Origin: an uncultured Caulobacter sp.
GTDB taxonomy: Bacteria; Pseudomonadota; Alphaproteobacteria; Caulobacterales; Caulobacteraceae
Assembly (NCBI GenBank): GCA_937991555.1
Contig: CALKHU010000055.1
Location: 1-19,871, forward strand
Length of the DNA stretch: 19,871 nucleotides
Direction of reading: 5' to 3'
Both the position numbers and the translations under genes were made by a program. How positions within the stretch are numbered: the stretch's first letter is position 1; the number at the start of each line of letters is the position of its first letter. The notes under the pieces are model-generated. The model was given only the letters and a program-made list of their open reading frames with translations. It had not been told where the DNA came from and did not search any database. Shown here piece by piece: positions 7,303 to 16,772 of the stretch.

Positions 7303-8133
7303 ATGAGCGCCATCGAAGTGAGGCGGGTCGCCGGCGCGCTGGGCGCGGAGATCAGCGGCGTCGACCTGTCGGCCGATCTCCCTGACGGGACCATCGCCGC
7401 CATCCGCCAGGCGCTCGTCGAGCACCAGGTGATCTTCTTCCGCGGCCAGACCCTGACGCCGGAGCGGCAGCTGGCGTTCGGCCGCAGGTTCGGGCCGCTC
7501 AACATCCATCCCTACGTCCAGGGCATGGCCGAGCACCCGGAGGTCATGGAGATCATCAAGGAGCCGTCCGACCGCCTCAACTTCGGCGGCGGCTGGCATT
7601 CGGACATGAGCTTCCTCGAGGCCCCCAGCATCGGTTCGATCCTCTACGCGGTGCAGACGCCCGACTTCGGCGGCGACACCCTGTTCGCCAGCCAGGTCGC
7701 TGCGTTCGAGGCGCTGTCTCCGGGCCTGCAGAAGACCCTGGAAGGGCTCAGCGCCGTCCATTCGGCGGGCCGTGAGTACGCGCCGACGGGCGCCTCGGCC
7801 CAGAAGCGCGGCTCGATGGTCATCGCCGAGGCCGAGGGCATGGTCGGCGAGTACGTGCACCCGGTCGTGAAGGTTCACCCGGAAACCGGCCGCAAGGCGC
7901 TCTACGTCAATCCCGCCTTCACGATGCGCATCGAGGGCTGGACCCGGCGAGAATCGCGGCCTCTCCTGAACTATCTGTTCGAGCACAGCCGCTACGAGGG
8001 CTTCACCTGCCGCTTCCGCTGGGAGCCCGGCTCAGTGGCCTTCTGGGACAATCGCTCGGTGTGGCACTTCGCGCTCAACGACTACCCCGGCCAGCGCCGG
8101 CACATGCGGCGGGTGACCGTCGACGCCGCCTAG
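7303..8133 (+). CDS. TauD/TfdA-family Fe(II)/2-oxoglutarate dioxygenase
   Basis: This is a 276-residue cytoplasmic dioxygenase; I chose the ATG at 7303 because AGGAGGGG precedes it, rather than the ATG at 7288. The iron triad is H99-x-D101 (GGGWHSDMSF) and the distal H255 (SVWHFALND). R266 or R269 in GQRRHMRR should bind 2-oxoglutarate. HPVVKVHPETGRKALYVN (186-203) is the conserved core of the family. Members hydroxylate carbon next to a sulfonate, sulfate ester or aryloxy group; AtsK, an alkylsulfatase, and TauD, for taurine, are examples. The exact substrate cannot be read from sequence, but the sulfatase context favours a sulfur compound. It follows the FGE by 57 bases and may share its transcript. 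Confidence 0.9.
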   Translation: MSAIEVRRVAGALGAEISGVDLSADLPDGTIAAIRQALVEHQVIFFRGQTLTPERQLAFGRRFGPLNIHPYVQGMAEHPEVMEIIKEPSDRLNFGGGWHSDMSFLEAPSIGSILYAVQTPDFGGDTLFASQVAAFEALSPGLQKTLEGLSAVHSAGREYAPTGASAQKRGSMVIAEAEGMVGEYVHPVVKVHPETGRKALYVNPAFTMRIEGWTRRESRPLLNYLFEHSRYEGFTCRFRWEPGSVAFWDNRSVWHFALNDYPGQRRHMRRVTVDAA

Positions 8134-8145
8134 ACCCCGGCGCGA

Positions 8146-8670
8146 TCAGGCGTCCGCCAGGACCCCCTTGGGTTCATGCCGCACGTCCTGGGGACCGAGG
8201 GGCCGGGTCCAGGCCGCGAACTCCATCATGATGCCGTTCGGGTCGGTGAAGTAGACCGACCGCACGAAGACGCCGTCGTTGACCTCCGGCGAGACGCCCG
8301 AGGGGCTGTCGTCGTGGTTCACCACCACCGGCAGGTGGGGCACGCCGTGCGCCTTCAGCCGTTCGATACAGGCCTCGATCTCCTCCGGTTCGACGTCGAA
8401 GGCGACGTGGTTCATCGATCCAACGGCCGACTTGGGCGACTGCGGGAAGGCTTTCACGGAGGCGATCCCCGGGGCCGCCGGCGGCGCGTCCGCCCACCAG
8501 AAGAAGGCGAGCGCGTTCCCCCCGCCGCAGTCGAAGAAGAAGTGCTGACCGCCGTCCGGCAGATCGATCGTCTTGATCAGGGGCATGTCGAGCACCTCGG
8601 TGTAGAACTTCACCGTTTCGCGCATGTCGCGGCAGACGAGCGCGAGGTGGTTGATTCCCTTGGTGCGCAT
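8146..8670 (-). CDS. VOC-superfamily (glyoxalase/extradiol dioxygenase-like) protein
   Basis: A 174-residue protein with two beta-alpha-beta-beta-beta modules. The metal triad of the vicinal-oxygen-chelate fold is visible: H8 (INHLAL), H88 (MNHVAF) and E150 (DPNGIMMEFAAW). It could be a ring-cleaving dioxygenase-like, isomerase or glutathione-type enzyme; the sequence does not decide. AGGGGGAAG precedes the ATG. It lies 68 bases downstream of the MpaB-type gene on the same strand and may be its operon partner. Its end faces the TauD gene only 12 bases away, with no terminator visible between them. Confidence 0.87.
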   Translation of the reverse strand: MRTKGINHLALVCRDMRETVKFYTEVLDMPLIKTIDLPDGGQHFFFDCGGGNALAFFWWADAPPAAPGIASVKAFPQSPKSAVGSMNHVAFDVEPEEIEACIERLKAHGVPHLPVVVNHDDSPSGVSPEVNDGVFVRSVYFTDPNGIMMEFAAWTRPLGPQDVRHEPKGVLADA

Positions 8671-8738
8671 GGCGCTTCCCCCTTGGCGGTGTCGCCGCGA
8701 ACGGTAGCCCGAAGCGGCGGCCCGTCAACCGACGAGGA

Positions 8739-9641
8739 TCAGCGACGCGCCAGCCAGTCGTCCGGAAGGCCGAGGCGTCGGCAGGCCTGGACCGGCGGAC
8801 TGGAGGGCAGGACGAGGCCGTCGGCCGTCGCGCCGGCGAGTCTCACCACCGGGGCTTCCCAGGCCCGGAGACCCCGGTCGCGCAGGTGAAGCAGATCGAT
8901 CGCCCAGTCCGGAAGCGTGTCGACCGCCGCCCTGAGCAGCATTCCCTGCGCCAGGCGCGACGCCCCGGGCAGGATCGGCGTGCGGTGCATGATGTCGAGG
9001 AACTCGCCGATGACCGGCGACGGCTCCAGCTTCGGCTTCATCCTGTCGAACAGGGCGCGCTGCTCGGCGAGCGATCGGGGGGCGCCCGTCGCGCCGTACA
9101 GGGCCGCCGCCGGCGCTCCCTCGGCGTAGGCGCGGTCCTTCTCCGCGTCGGACAGGGGCCGCACCCAACGGTGACAGGCTTCGACAAAGCCGAAGGCCGC
9201 CGTGGCCTGGACCCAGTCGAGGAGTTCCGGCTCGTCGGCGCGGTAGGGGGTTCCCTCCGGCGTGCGGCCCGCGACGCGCTGGTGCATCCGGCCGACGCCG
9301 GCGATCATCTGCCCGGCGACGCTGCGCGCGCCATAAACCGTCACCATCGCCGCGAGGCCGGTGCGCTGGAGCCGGCGGAGGGGGTCGGCCCGGAAGCTGG
9401 TGTGCTCCCAGACCCCGGCCCGCACGCGGGGCTCGGCCAGTTCCAGAAGCACCGCCGTCACGCCGCCGATGAACAGGGTGACCGGGTTGTGGAACACGCG
9501 CCATGACACTCCGTCCGCGGGCGCCAGGGCAGGTTCGCCGACCGGCGCGGCGAAGTCGGGGGAGGGCATGCCAGGCGCCCGCAGCAGGCGCCCCGCCGCC
9601 GCGTCGAGCCAGTCCACGGCAAGGGCCGGCAGACGGATCAC
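8739..9641 (-). CDS. MpaB/rubber-oxygenase-type (DUF2236) protein
   Basis: A 300-residue protein from the GTG at 9641, which follows a GGAGACGGAG ribosome site; the frame stays open upstream, but that part runs into the opposite promoter and reads as non-coding. Core blocks of the family are RVFHNPVTLFIGGVTAVLLELAEPRV (48-73), then GRMHQRVAG (117-125), YRADEPELLDWVQATAAF (133-150) and the helical C-terminal part. Family members include latex-clearing protein Lcp, a heme enzyme cleaving polyisoprene, and MpaB, which cleaves a farnesyl chain. H80, H120 and H157 are candidates for heme contacts. No signal peptide is seen. Divergent from the acyl-CoA dehydrogenase, it may make acids or aldehydes that the next genes degrade. 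Confidence 0.82.
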   Translation of the reverse strand: MIRLPALAVDWLDAAAGRLLRAPGMPSPDFAAPVGEPALAPADGVSWRVFHNPVTLFIGGVTAVLLELAEPRVRAGVWEHTSFRADPLRRLQRTGLAAMVTVYGARSVAGQMIAGVGRMHQRVAGRTPEGTPYRADEPELLDWVQATAAFGFVEACHRWVRPLSDAEKDRAYAEGAPAAALYGATGAPRSLAEQRALFDRMKPKLEPSPVIGEFLDIMHRTPILPGASRLAQGMLLRAAVDTLPDWAIDLLHLRDRGLRAWEAPVVRLAGATADGLVLPSSPPVQACRRLGLPDDWLARR

Positions 9642-9768
9642 GTCGAGGACTCCGTCTCCCCGGCCCTCCGCGTGCGCTCGCGAAAATGCATGCAGGCTTC
9701 CCTTTGGTGAATCTGGACGGGAGGGGTCCCCGTCTGTCAACTCGCGCGACCTAGTCAACGAGGCCCCG

Positions 9769-10967
<1,199 letters not shown>

Positions 10968-10971
<4 letters not shown>

Positions 10972-12584
10972 CGACGGACAAGACGATGGCGAACAACGAA
11001 GCGGTCGATTTCGACCAGATGCCGACGCTGGGCGACATCGCCCGCTACCATGCCCGGACCCGGCCGGACTCGGTCGCCCTCGCCTTCGAAGGCCGCGAGA
11101 CCACCTACGCGGCGTTCGACCGGGCCACCAACCGGGTCGCCAACGCCCTGATCGCCGAGGGCCTCAAGCCCGGCCAGCGCATCGCCTATGTCGGCAAGAA
11201 CAGCGACCACTATTTCGAGCTGCTGTTCGGCGCGGCGAAGGCGGGCGTGGTGATGACCCCGATCGGCTGGCGCCTGGCGCCCCCCGAGGTCGCCTACATC
11301 GTCGCCGACAGCCGGGCGCCGATCGTGTTCGTCGGCCCTGAAGTGATCGGCCAGACCGAAGCGGTCGCGCAGCACCTGGCCGACCGGCCCAGGGTGATCG
11401 CCATGGATGCGGAGGGCGCGGGCGACTATCCGCTCTACGAAGCCTGGCGCGACGCCGCTGCCGACTCCGATCCCGGCGCGGCGGTCGGCGAACGCGACGT
11501 CGCGGTGCAGCTCTACACCTCCGGCACGACGGGCAAGCCCAAGGGGGCGATGCTGAGTCACGCCAATATCCTCAGCGGACGCCGGGCGGCGGCCGAGGCG
11601 AAGATGGACTGGAACGAGTGGGGCCCGGACGATGTCAGCCTGGTGGCCATGCCGGTCGCCCACATCGGCGGCACCGGCTGGGGCATCGTCGGCCTGTACA
11701 ACGGCGCGAGGGGGGTCGTGGCCCGGGAGTTCGATCCGTTCAAGGTGCTCGACTACATCGAGCAGGACCGGATCTCGAAGATGTTCATGGTTCCCGCGGC
11801 CATGCAGATCGTGGTTCGCCAGCCGCGCGCGCGCGAGGTCGACTACAGCCGGCTCAAGTACATCCTTTACGGCGCGAGCCCGATCCCGCTCGACCTGCTG
11901 CGCGAGTGCATGGAGGTCTTCGGCTGCGGCTTCGTGCAGCAGTACGGCATGACCGAAACCTGCGGCACGATCGTCTATCTGCCGCCGGAGGACCATGATC
12001 CCTCCGGCAACCAGCGCATGCGGGCCGCCGGCCTTCCGATGCCGGGGGTCGAGATCAGGATCATCGACGAGGCCGGCGCCAGCCTGCCGCCGGGCACAGT
12101 CGGCGAGGTCGCCACCCGCTCGGTGGCCAACATGGTCGGATACTGGAACCTCGATGAGGCGACCCGATCGACCATCGGCGAGGACGGCTGGCTGCGCACC
12201 GGCGACGCCGGCTACCTCGACGAGGACGGCTATCTCTTCATCCACGACCGGGTGAAGGACATGATCATCTCCGGCGCCGAGAACATCTATCCCGCCGAGG
12301 TGGAGAGCGCCGTCTACGGCCACCCGGCGGTGGCCGAGGTGGCGGTCATCGGCGTCCCGGACGAGAAGTGGGGCGAGGCTGTCAAGGCGGTCGTCGCGCT
12401 CAAGCCGGGCATGAGCGCCACACCTGACGAGATCATCGCCTTCGCCCGGTCACGGATCGCCGCGTTCAAGGCGCCCAAGAGCGTCGATTTCATCGAGGCC
12501 CTGCCGCGCAACGCCTCGGGCAAAATCCTGCGCCGCGAACTGCGCGAGCCCTACTGGGCCGGACGCGAGCGGCGGGTGAACTGA
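10968..12584 (+). CDS. Acyl-CoA synthetase (class I adenylate-forming)
   Basis: A 538-residue AMP-forming ligase that would activate a carboxylic acid to its CoA thioester. Motifs: the P-loop-like YTSGTTGKPKGAML near residues 182-196, YGMTETCG near 326, GWLRTGDAGYLDEDGYLFI followed by DRVKDMIISGAENIYPAEVE near 405-445, and the C-terminal PRNASGKILRRELR with the catalytic lysine. The GTG at 10968 overlaps the previous stop (GTGA); an ATG at 10986 would give 532 residues. No signal peptide. It belongs with the acyl-CoA dehydrogenase just upstream, so the pair starts beta-oxidation of the same acid. The family cannot be narrowed to a substrate by eye. Confidence 0.92.
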
Positions 12585-12593
12585 CAGGAAAAA

Positions 12594-12622
12594 CCTCCGG
12601 AGCCGCGGGGAGGCTCCGGAGG
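12594..12622 (-). terminator. Strong hairpin terminator between convergent genes
   Basis: CCTCCGGAGCC (12594-12604) and GGCTCCGGAGG (12612-12622) form a perfect 11-bp stem with a 7-base loop. On the minus strand the stem is followed by five T residues (AAAAA at 12589-12593 of the plus strand), the form of a Rho-independent terminator for the 44-residue gene. It can also stop the acyl-CoA synthetase transcript, whose gene ends 9 bases before the stem. Confidence 0.8.
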
Positions 12623-12654
12623 CGTCCAGATCAGAGTCGGCGCGCGGGGTTGGA

Positions 12655-12789
12655 TTAGCGACGCCGATCCGGAAGGTTGCTCGCGATGTGCGTGACGCCG
12701 AGTGACACCGCGAAGGCGAGGAACGCGCCTGTCACGGCCATCAGGTAGCCGAGGTGGATGGGTGGCAACTGAGACAACATCTGCGGCAT
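12655..12789 (-). CDS. 44-residue single-pass membrane protein
   Basis: This small gene runs from the ATG at 12789, with a strong GGAAGGAG ribosome site about 8 bases upstream, to the TAA at 12655. The protein has a short N-terminus (MPQMLSQLPPIH), one hydrophobic stretch near residues 13-35 (about LGYLMAVTGAFLAFAVSLGV) and a basic tail (PDRRR), so probably a single inner-membrane helix with the tail in the cytoplasm. An upstream extension to 12840 is open but lacks a comparable ribosome site and would run into the FNR box. A perfect FNR/FixK-type dyad upstream and a terminator downstream make it a complete transcription unit. I do not recognise the family; a role under low oxygen is inferred only from the box. 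Confidence 0.7.
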   Translation of the reverse strand: MPQMLSQLPPIHLGYLMAVTGAFLAFAVSLGVTHIASNLPDRRR

Positions 12790-12839
12790 CGATTTGCTCC
12801 TTCCGAAGCGATTGATGCCGTCCGCCCCGCGGGCAGGCA

Positions 12840-12853
12840 TTGATCCAGGTCAA
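12840..12853 (-). promoter_or_regulatory. FNR/FixK-type box upstream of the small membrane protein gene
   Basis: On the minus strand the site reads TTGACCTGGATCAA, a full match to the TTGAY-N4-RTCAA dyad bound by FNR, FnrL and FixK regulators. Its centre is about 57 bases before the ATG of the 44-residue gene. A site centred at -41.5 would place the RNA start near 12805, just before the ribosome site, the geometry of a directly activated promoter. A -10 match there is weak (CATCAAT). The box also faces the acyl-CoA dehydrogenase gene at 12940. Confidence 0.65.
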
Positions 12854-12939
12854 GCGTGGGGAAATGGACGGAAATGCCGGCGTGACGGCCCCTGCGGAAA
12901 CCGGCTAGACCGCCGGGCGACAGCAGCCGAGGCCCCGCC

Positions 12940-14103
12940 ATGACAGACCGCGCCCACGATCTCGCCCGCAGGGTCGACGCCTTTCTCCAGGAGCATGTCA
13001 TCCCGTTGGAGCAGGATCCGCGGATCGGGCGGCATGGCCCGTCTGACGCGCTGCGCGTCGAACTGCAGCAGAAGGCGAAGGCTGCGGGGCTTCTCGCGCC
13101 ACATGTCGGCGTCGAGTACGGCGGGCACGGTCTGAACCACCGCGAGGTCGCGATCGTGTTCCGCGCCGCCGGCTATTCGCTGCTCGGGCCCGTCGCCCTG
13201 AACCTGATGGCCCCGGACGAGGGCAACATGTGCCTGATCGAGAAGATCGGCAGCGTCGAGCAGAAGGAGGCCGTCCTGCGCCCGCTGGCGGCCGGCGACA
13301 TCCGCACCGCCTTCCTGATGACCGAGCCGGACGGCGGCGCCGGCTCCGATCCGTCGATGATGAAGACCACGGCGGTCCAGGACGGCAATCACTGGGTGAT
13401 CAACGGGGCGAAGACCTTCATCACCGGCGCCGACGGGGCCTCGCACGCGATCATCATGGCCAGGACCGACCACGGCGCGACCATGTTCCTGGCTCCGATG
13501 GCGGCGCCCGGGATCTCGATCGAGCGGGTGCTGGACACCATCGACCGCACCATGCCCGGCGGCCACTCGACCCTGCGGCTGGAGAATGTGCGGGTCACTT
13601 CCGACCAGATCCTCGGCGAGGCCCATGAGGGCTTCAAGTACGCGCAGGTCCGGCTCGCCCCGGCCCGCCTGACCCACTGCATGCGCTGGTGGGGGGCGGC
13701 CCGGCGGGCCCACGACATCGCCACGGCGTACGCCTGTCGCCGCCACGCCTTCGGAAAACCGCTCATCGACCACGAGGGCGTCGGCTTCATGCTGGCCGAC
13801 AACGAGATCGACCTGAAGCAGGCCGAGTTGACGATCGACTGGTGCGCCGGGGTCCTCGACGCCGGCGGTCACGGCTCGGGCACCGCCGAGTCCAGCCTCG
13901 CCAAGGTCGCGGTGTCCGAGGCGCTGTTCCGCATCGCCGACCGCTGTGTCCAGATCCTCGGCGGGACCGGGGTCAGCGACGACACCCCGGTACACCAGAT
14001 CTTCCGCGATATCCGGGCCTTCCGCATCTACGACGGCCCGTCGGAGGTGCATCGCTGGTCGATGGCCAAGCGGATCAAGCGCGAGTTCCTCGCCCGGGCA
14101 TAG
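12940..14103 (+). CDS. Acyl-CoA dehydrogenase, ACAD10/11-like
   Basis: A 387-residue flavoprotein that would desaturate an acyl-CoA. Visible blocks are GVEYGGHGLNHREVAIVFRAAG (57-78), the FAD-binding FLMTEPDGGAGSDPS (125-139), WVINGAKTFITGAD (152-165), FGKPLIDHEGV in the C-terminal helical domain and the end block IYDGPSEVHRWSMAKR. Asp (D365) stands where short- and medium-chain enzymes have the catalytic Glu, as in ACAD10/11-type proteins, some of which act on 4-hydroxyacyl or unusual chains. The ATG at 12940 gives the normal N-terminus. It stands alone, with a divergent small gene upstream and a secreted protein downstream. Confidence 0.9.
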   Translation: MTDRAHDLARRVDAFLQEHVIPLEQDPRIGRHGPSDALRVELQQKAKAAGLLAPHVGVEYGGHGLNHREVAIVFRAAGYSLLGPVALNLMAPDEGNMCLIEKIGSVEQKEAVLRPLAAGDIRTAFLMTEPDGGAGSDPSMMKTTAVQDGNHWVINGAKTFITGADGASHAIIMARTDHGATMFLAPMAAPGISIERVLDTIDRTMPGGHSTLRLENVRVTSDQILGEAHEGFKYAQVRLAPARLTHCMRWWGAARRAHDIATAYACRRHAFGKPLIDHEGVGFMLADNEIDLKQAELTIDWCAGVLDAGGHGSGTAESSLAKVAVSEALFRIADRCVQILGGTGVSDDTPVHQIFRDIRAFRIYDGPSEVHRWSMAKRIKREFLARA

Positions 14104-14195
14104 CGCGGAGCTATACCCCTCGTCCGCCTTTTCGATTGCCCGCCCCCTCGCCCGTGGTTCAACCGTTCCCGGACGATGGCTTTGCGGGGATGATC

Positions 14196-15203
14196 ATGCG
14201 TGTGACCAGGGGCGGACTGGCGTTCGGCGCGGCGTTTGCGATCGTGACCGGGGGGCTCGCGGCGGCGGCGTTGGCGGAGCCCGTCGCGCCGACGCCGATC
14301 GCCGCGACGGAGTATGTGGTCGGGAAGACCTACTTCGGCGCCAACCGCTACATCCAGTACATCCCCGGCGACGCGCCCGTGATCCTCACCGCGCCCCACG
14401 GCGGCGCGCTGCGGCCCGAGACCATCCCCGACCGGTCGAAGGACGCCTGCGGCGGCGAGGCGACGCTGCAGACGGACACCAACACGGCCCAGCTGGTCCT
14501 GGCCATGCGGCAGTCCTACTTCGAGCGGTTCGGAAAGTACCCGCACGTCGTCATCAATCGCCTGCAGCGCCGAAAGCTGGACGCCAACCGTCCGTTGAAG
14601 GAGGCCGCCTGCGGCAACGCCGAGGCCGAGCGCGCCTTCGCCGAATGGCACGCCTTCATCGACGTCGCCAAGGCGCAGGTGGTGAAGACCGGCGGGCGGG
14701 GCTGGTACATGGACATCCACGGCCACGGACACGAGATCCAGCGGCTGGAGCTGGGCTACCTGATCCGGCCGGGTGACCTCAACAAGCCGGACGCGGAGAT
14801 CGACGCGACCCCGCGTCTGCGGGAGCGGACCAGCGTCCGCACCCTGCTTCAGCGGGACGGCGTCACCCTGTCAGGCCTGCTGCGCGGGCCCGGCAGCCTC
14901 GGCGCGCTCTACGCACGCGAGGGTTTTCCGGCGGTGCCCAGCGCCAGCGATCCCCGGCCCGGGTCGGCGCGCTACTTCAACGGCGGGTACAACACCAGCC
15001 GGCATACCTGCGGCGGCGAGGCGACGGAGCTGGGCGGCGCGACGGACGGCCCGATCTGCGGCATCCAGATCGAAGCAAACTTCAAGGGTGTCCGTGACAC
15101 GCCCGAAAGCTGGAAGCGGTTCGGCGACGCCACGGCGGTGGTGCTTGAGGAGTACCTCCGCGTGAACTGGGACCTTTCGCTGGGCGCCGAGCCGGCGAAG
15201 TAG
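14196..15203 (+). CDS. Secreted N-formylglutamate amidohydrolase-like protein
   Basis: A 335-residue protein with a Sec signal peptide (hydrophobic stretch about residues 8-27, likely cut after ALA at 27). The mature part has the motifs of the N-formylglutamate amidohydrolase fold: VILTAPHGG (62-70, H68), INRLQRRKLDANRP (120-133, the NR-x5-D-x-NR pattern) and YMDIHGHGHEIQRLELGYLI (171-190, H175 and H177), which should bind zinc. Several Cys in the mature part could form disulfides in the periplasm. Cytosolic family members work in histidine breakdown; an exported form without hut genes nearby suggests another amide or peptide substrate. I chose the ATG at 14196, 8 bases after GGGGA; the ATG at 14190 adds two residues. 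Confidence 0.75.
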   Translation: MRVTRGGLAFGAAFAIVTGGLAAAALAEPVAPTPIAATEYVVGKTYFGANRYIQYIPGDAPVILTAPHGGALRPETIPDRSKDACGGEATLQTDTNTAQLVLAMRQSYFERFGKYPHVVINRLQRRKLDANRPLKEAACGNAEAERAFAEWHAFIDVAKAQVVKTGGRGWYMDIHGHGHEIQRLELGYLIRPGDLNKPDAEIDATPRLRERTSVRTLLQRDGVTLSGLLRGPGSLGALYAREGFPAVPSASDPRPGSARYFNGGYNTSRHTCGGEATELGGATDGPICGIQIEANFKGVRDTPESWKRFGDATAVVLEEYLRVNWDLSLGAEPAK

Positions 15204-15215
15204 CAGACGCCGAAC

Positions 15216-15239
15216 GCCCCGCCCTGGATCAGGCGGGGC
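15216..15239. terminator. Hairpin between convergent genes
   Basis: GCCCCGCC (15216-15223) and GGCGGGGC (15232-15239) form a perfect 8-bp stem with the loop CTGGATCA. It lies between the ends of the secreted hydrolase gene and wrbA. No T-tract follows on either strand. It may be a bidirectional terminator-like structure, or a dispersed alphaproteobacterial palindrome. Confidence 0.4.
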
Positions 15240-15270
15240 TCCGGCGGGCACGGGTTCCTGGCCGCTCCGG

Positions 15271-15870
15271 TCAGCCGTGCAGCTTGGCGGCGGTCTCGGC
15301 GACCTTGCGGCCCTGGTAGCGGGCGCCGAGCAGCTCGTTCTCGCTCGGTCGGCGGGATCCGTCGCCGCCGGCGATGGTCGAGGCGCCGTACGGGCTGCCG
15401 CCGGTGATCTCGTCCAGGGTCATCTGTCCGGCGAAGCCATAGTCGAGCCCCACGATCACCATGCCGAAGTGCAGCAGGTTGGTGATGATCGAGAACAGGG
15501 TGGTTTCCTGGCCGCCGTGCTGGGTGGCGGTGGAGGTGAAGGCGCCGCCGACCTTGCCGTTGAGAGCGCCCTTGGCCCACAGGCCGCCGGCCTGGTCGAG
15601 GAAGGCCGCCATCTGGGACGGCATCCGGCCGAAGCGCGTGCCGGCGCCGACGATGATCGCGTCGTAGGCGGCCAGCTCGGCGACCGTGGCGACGGGCGCC
15701 GCCTGGTCGAGCTTGAAGTGCGCCGCACGGGCGATCTCCTCCGGCACGGTTTCCGGCACGCGCTTGATGTCGACCTGCGCGCCGGCCTCGCGGGCGCCTT
15801 CGGCGACGGCCTCGGCCATGGCTTCGATGTGGCCATAGGCCGAATGATAGAGAACGAGAATCCTGGGCAT
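15271..15870 (-). CDS. wrbA: NAD(P)H:quinone oxidoreductase WrbA
   Basis: A 199-residue flavodoxin-like protein of the length usual for WrbA, which reduces quinones by two electrons using NAD(P)H and FMN, limiting redox cycling. The FMN phosphate loop is [14 protein letters not shown] (5-18). The second site is [21 protein letters not shown], and the third is [37 protein letters not shown] near the C-terminus is the WrbA signature. The ATG at 15870, preceded by GGAG, fits the family start; an upstream ATG at 15900 would add ten unlikely residues. It follows the pirin gene on the same strand, 94 bases apart, with a hairpin between. Confidence 0.95.
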   Translation of the reverse strand: MPRILVLYHSAYGHIEAMAEAVAEGAREAGAQVDIKRVPETVPEEIARAAHFKLDQAAPVATVAELAAYDAIIVGAGTRFGRMPSQMAAFLDQAGGLWAKGALNGKVGGAFTSTATQHGGQETTLFSIITNLLHFGMVIVGLDYGFAGQMTLDEITGGSPYGASTIAGGDGSRRPSENELLGARYQGRKVAETAAKLHG

Positions 15871-15911
15871 CGGAATGCTCCTGTCTGGGGGAGAGAACAT
15901 GGCGGGTCAGT

Positions 15912-15937
15912 CCCGGAACGCGACGGGGCGTTCCGGG
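15912..15937 (-). terminator. Hairpin between pirin and wrbA genes
   Basis: CCCGGAACGC (15912-15921) and GCGTTCCGGG (15928-15937) form a perfect 10-bp stem with a 6-base loop, 28 bases past the pirin stop. No T-tract follows on the minus strand. It could partly terminate the pirin transcript, or stabilise its 3' end so that pirin and wrbA are made in different amounts. Confidence 0.4.
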
Positions 15938-15964
15938 CTGCCCTGCCGGGGCTGGGGTTCGGCT

Positions 15965-16663
15965 CTAGGCGGCGTCGACCAGGACCAGTTCGGCGTCCTC
16001 GAGGGCGGTCACCCTCAGGAGGTCCTCGTCGGTGATCGCCGCGCCGTCCCGGGCGTTGAGGGCGACGCCGTTGACCTCGACCTTGCCGGCGGCGGGTACG
16101 AGGTAGGCGTGCCGCGAGCGGTCGAGAGCGTACTCGGCCGTCTCGCCGGCCTTCAGCGTGGCGCCGAGTACGCGGGCGTCGGTCCGGATCGGCAGGGCGT
16201 CGTTGTCATTGTCGAAGCCGCTGGCCAGGATCACGAACTTCCCGGAACGATCCCCCTTGGGGAAGGGTTTGGCGCCCCAGGACGGCGCGCCGCCGCGACG
16301 GGTCGGCTCGATCCAGATCTGGAAGATCCGGGTCGTCTCCGGCTCGAGGTTGTATTCGGCGTGGCGGATGCCGCTGCCGGCGCTCATCACCTGCACGTCG
16401 CCCGCTTCGGTCCGGCCCTGGTTGCCCAGGCTGTCCTGGTGGGTGATCGCGCCGTCGCGGACATAGGTGATGATCTCCATGTCGGCGTGGGGATGGGGCG
16501 GGAAGCCGGAATTGGCGGCGATCTCGTCGTCGTTCCAGACCCGCAGCGAGCCCCAGTTCATGTTCCGGGGATCGTAGTAGCCGGCGAACGAGAAATGGTG
16601 CCTGGCCTTGAGCCAGCCATGGTCGGCGCCGCCGAGAGCCTCGAAAGGTTTGCGCACGATCAT
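15965..16663 (-). CDS. Pirin-family protein
   Basis: A 232-residue bicupin of the bacterial pirin (YhhW) type. The metal site in the N-terminal cupin is complete: H57 and H59 (FPPHPHADMEIITYV), H101 and E103 (GSGIRHAEYN). Some bacterial pirins oxidise quercetin (quercetin 2,3-dioxygenase activity); others modulate metabolic enzymes, so the exact role is open. GGAGG lies 9 bases before the ATG. It is probably the first gene of a pirin-wrbA unit, transcribed divergently from the LysR gene; the pairing with a quinone reductase suggests handling of flavonoids, quinones or redox stress. Confidence 0.93.
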   Translation of the reverse strand: MIVRKPFEALGGADHGWLKARHHFSFAGYYDPRNMNWGSLRVWNDDEIAANSGFPPHPHADMEIITYVRDGAITHQDSLGNQGRTEAGDVQVMSAGSGIRHAEYNLEPETTRIFQIWIEPTRRGGAPSWGAKPFPKGDRSGKFVILASGFDNDNDALPIRTDARVLGATLKAGETAEYALDRSRHAYLVPAAGKVEVNGVALNARDGAAITDEDLLRVTALEDAELVLVDAA

Positions 16664-16729
16664 CGTGGTGTCCTCCGCGCCGGCCCGGCCGGCGCTGTTG
16701 CTTGAGGGAAAGATAGGCGTCAGGATCGG

Positions 16730-16763
16730 CGCATAAATAGAAACGTCAGAAACTCATCGTTTC
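16730..16763. promoter_or_regulatory. LysR-type operator and pirin promoter candidate
   Basis: GAAACG (16740-16745) and CGTTTC (16758-16763) are perfect inverted arms separated by 12 bases, ending 9 bases before the LysR start. On the minus strand a TATTTAT sequence (near 16732-16738) just beyond the dyad could be the -10 of the pirin promoter. The layout fits a LysR protein that represses itself and activates the divergent gene. Binding is inferred. Confidence 0.5.
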
Positions 16764-16772
16764 CAAAAGATC

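Noticed and set aside
5902..7986. 694-codon minus-strand open frame across the TetR, FGE and TauD genes
   Set aside because: Shadow frame opposite three recognisable proteins; no motif or ribosome site of its own.
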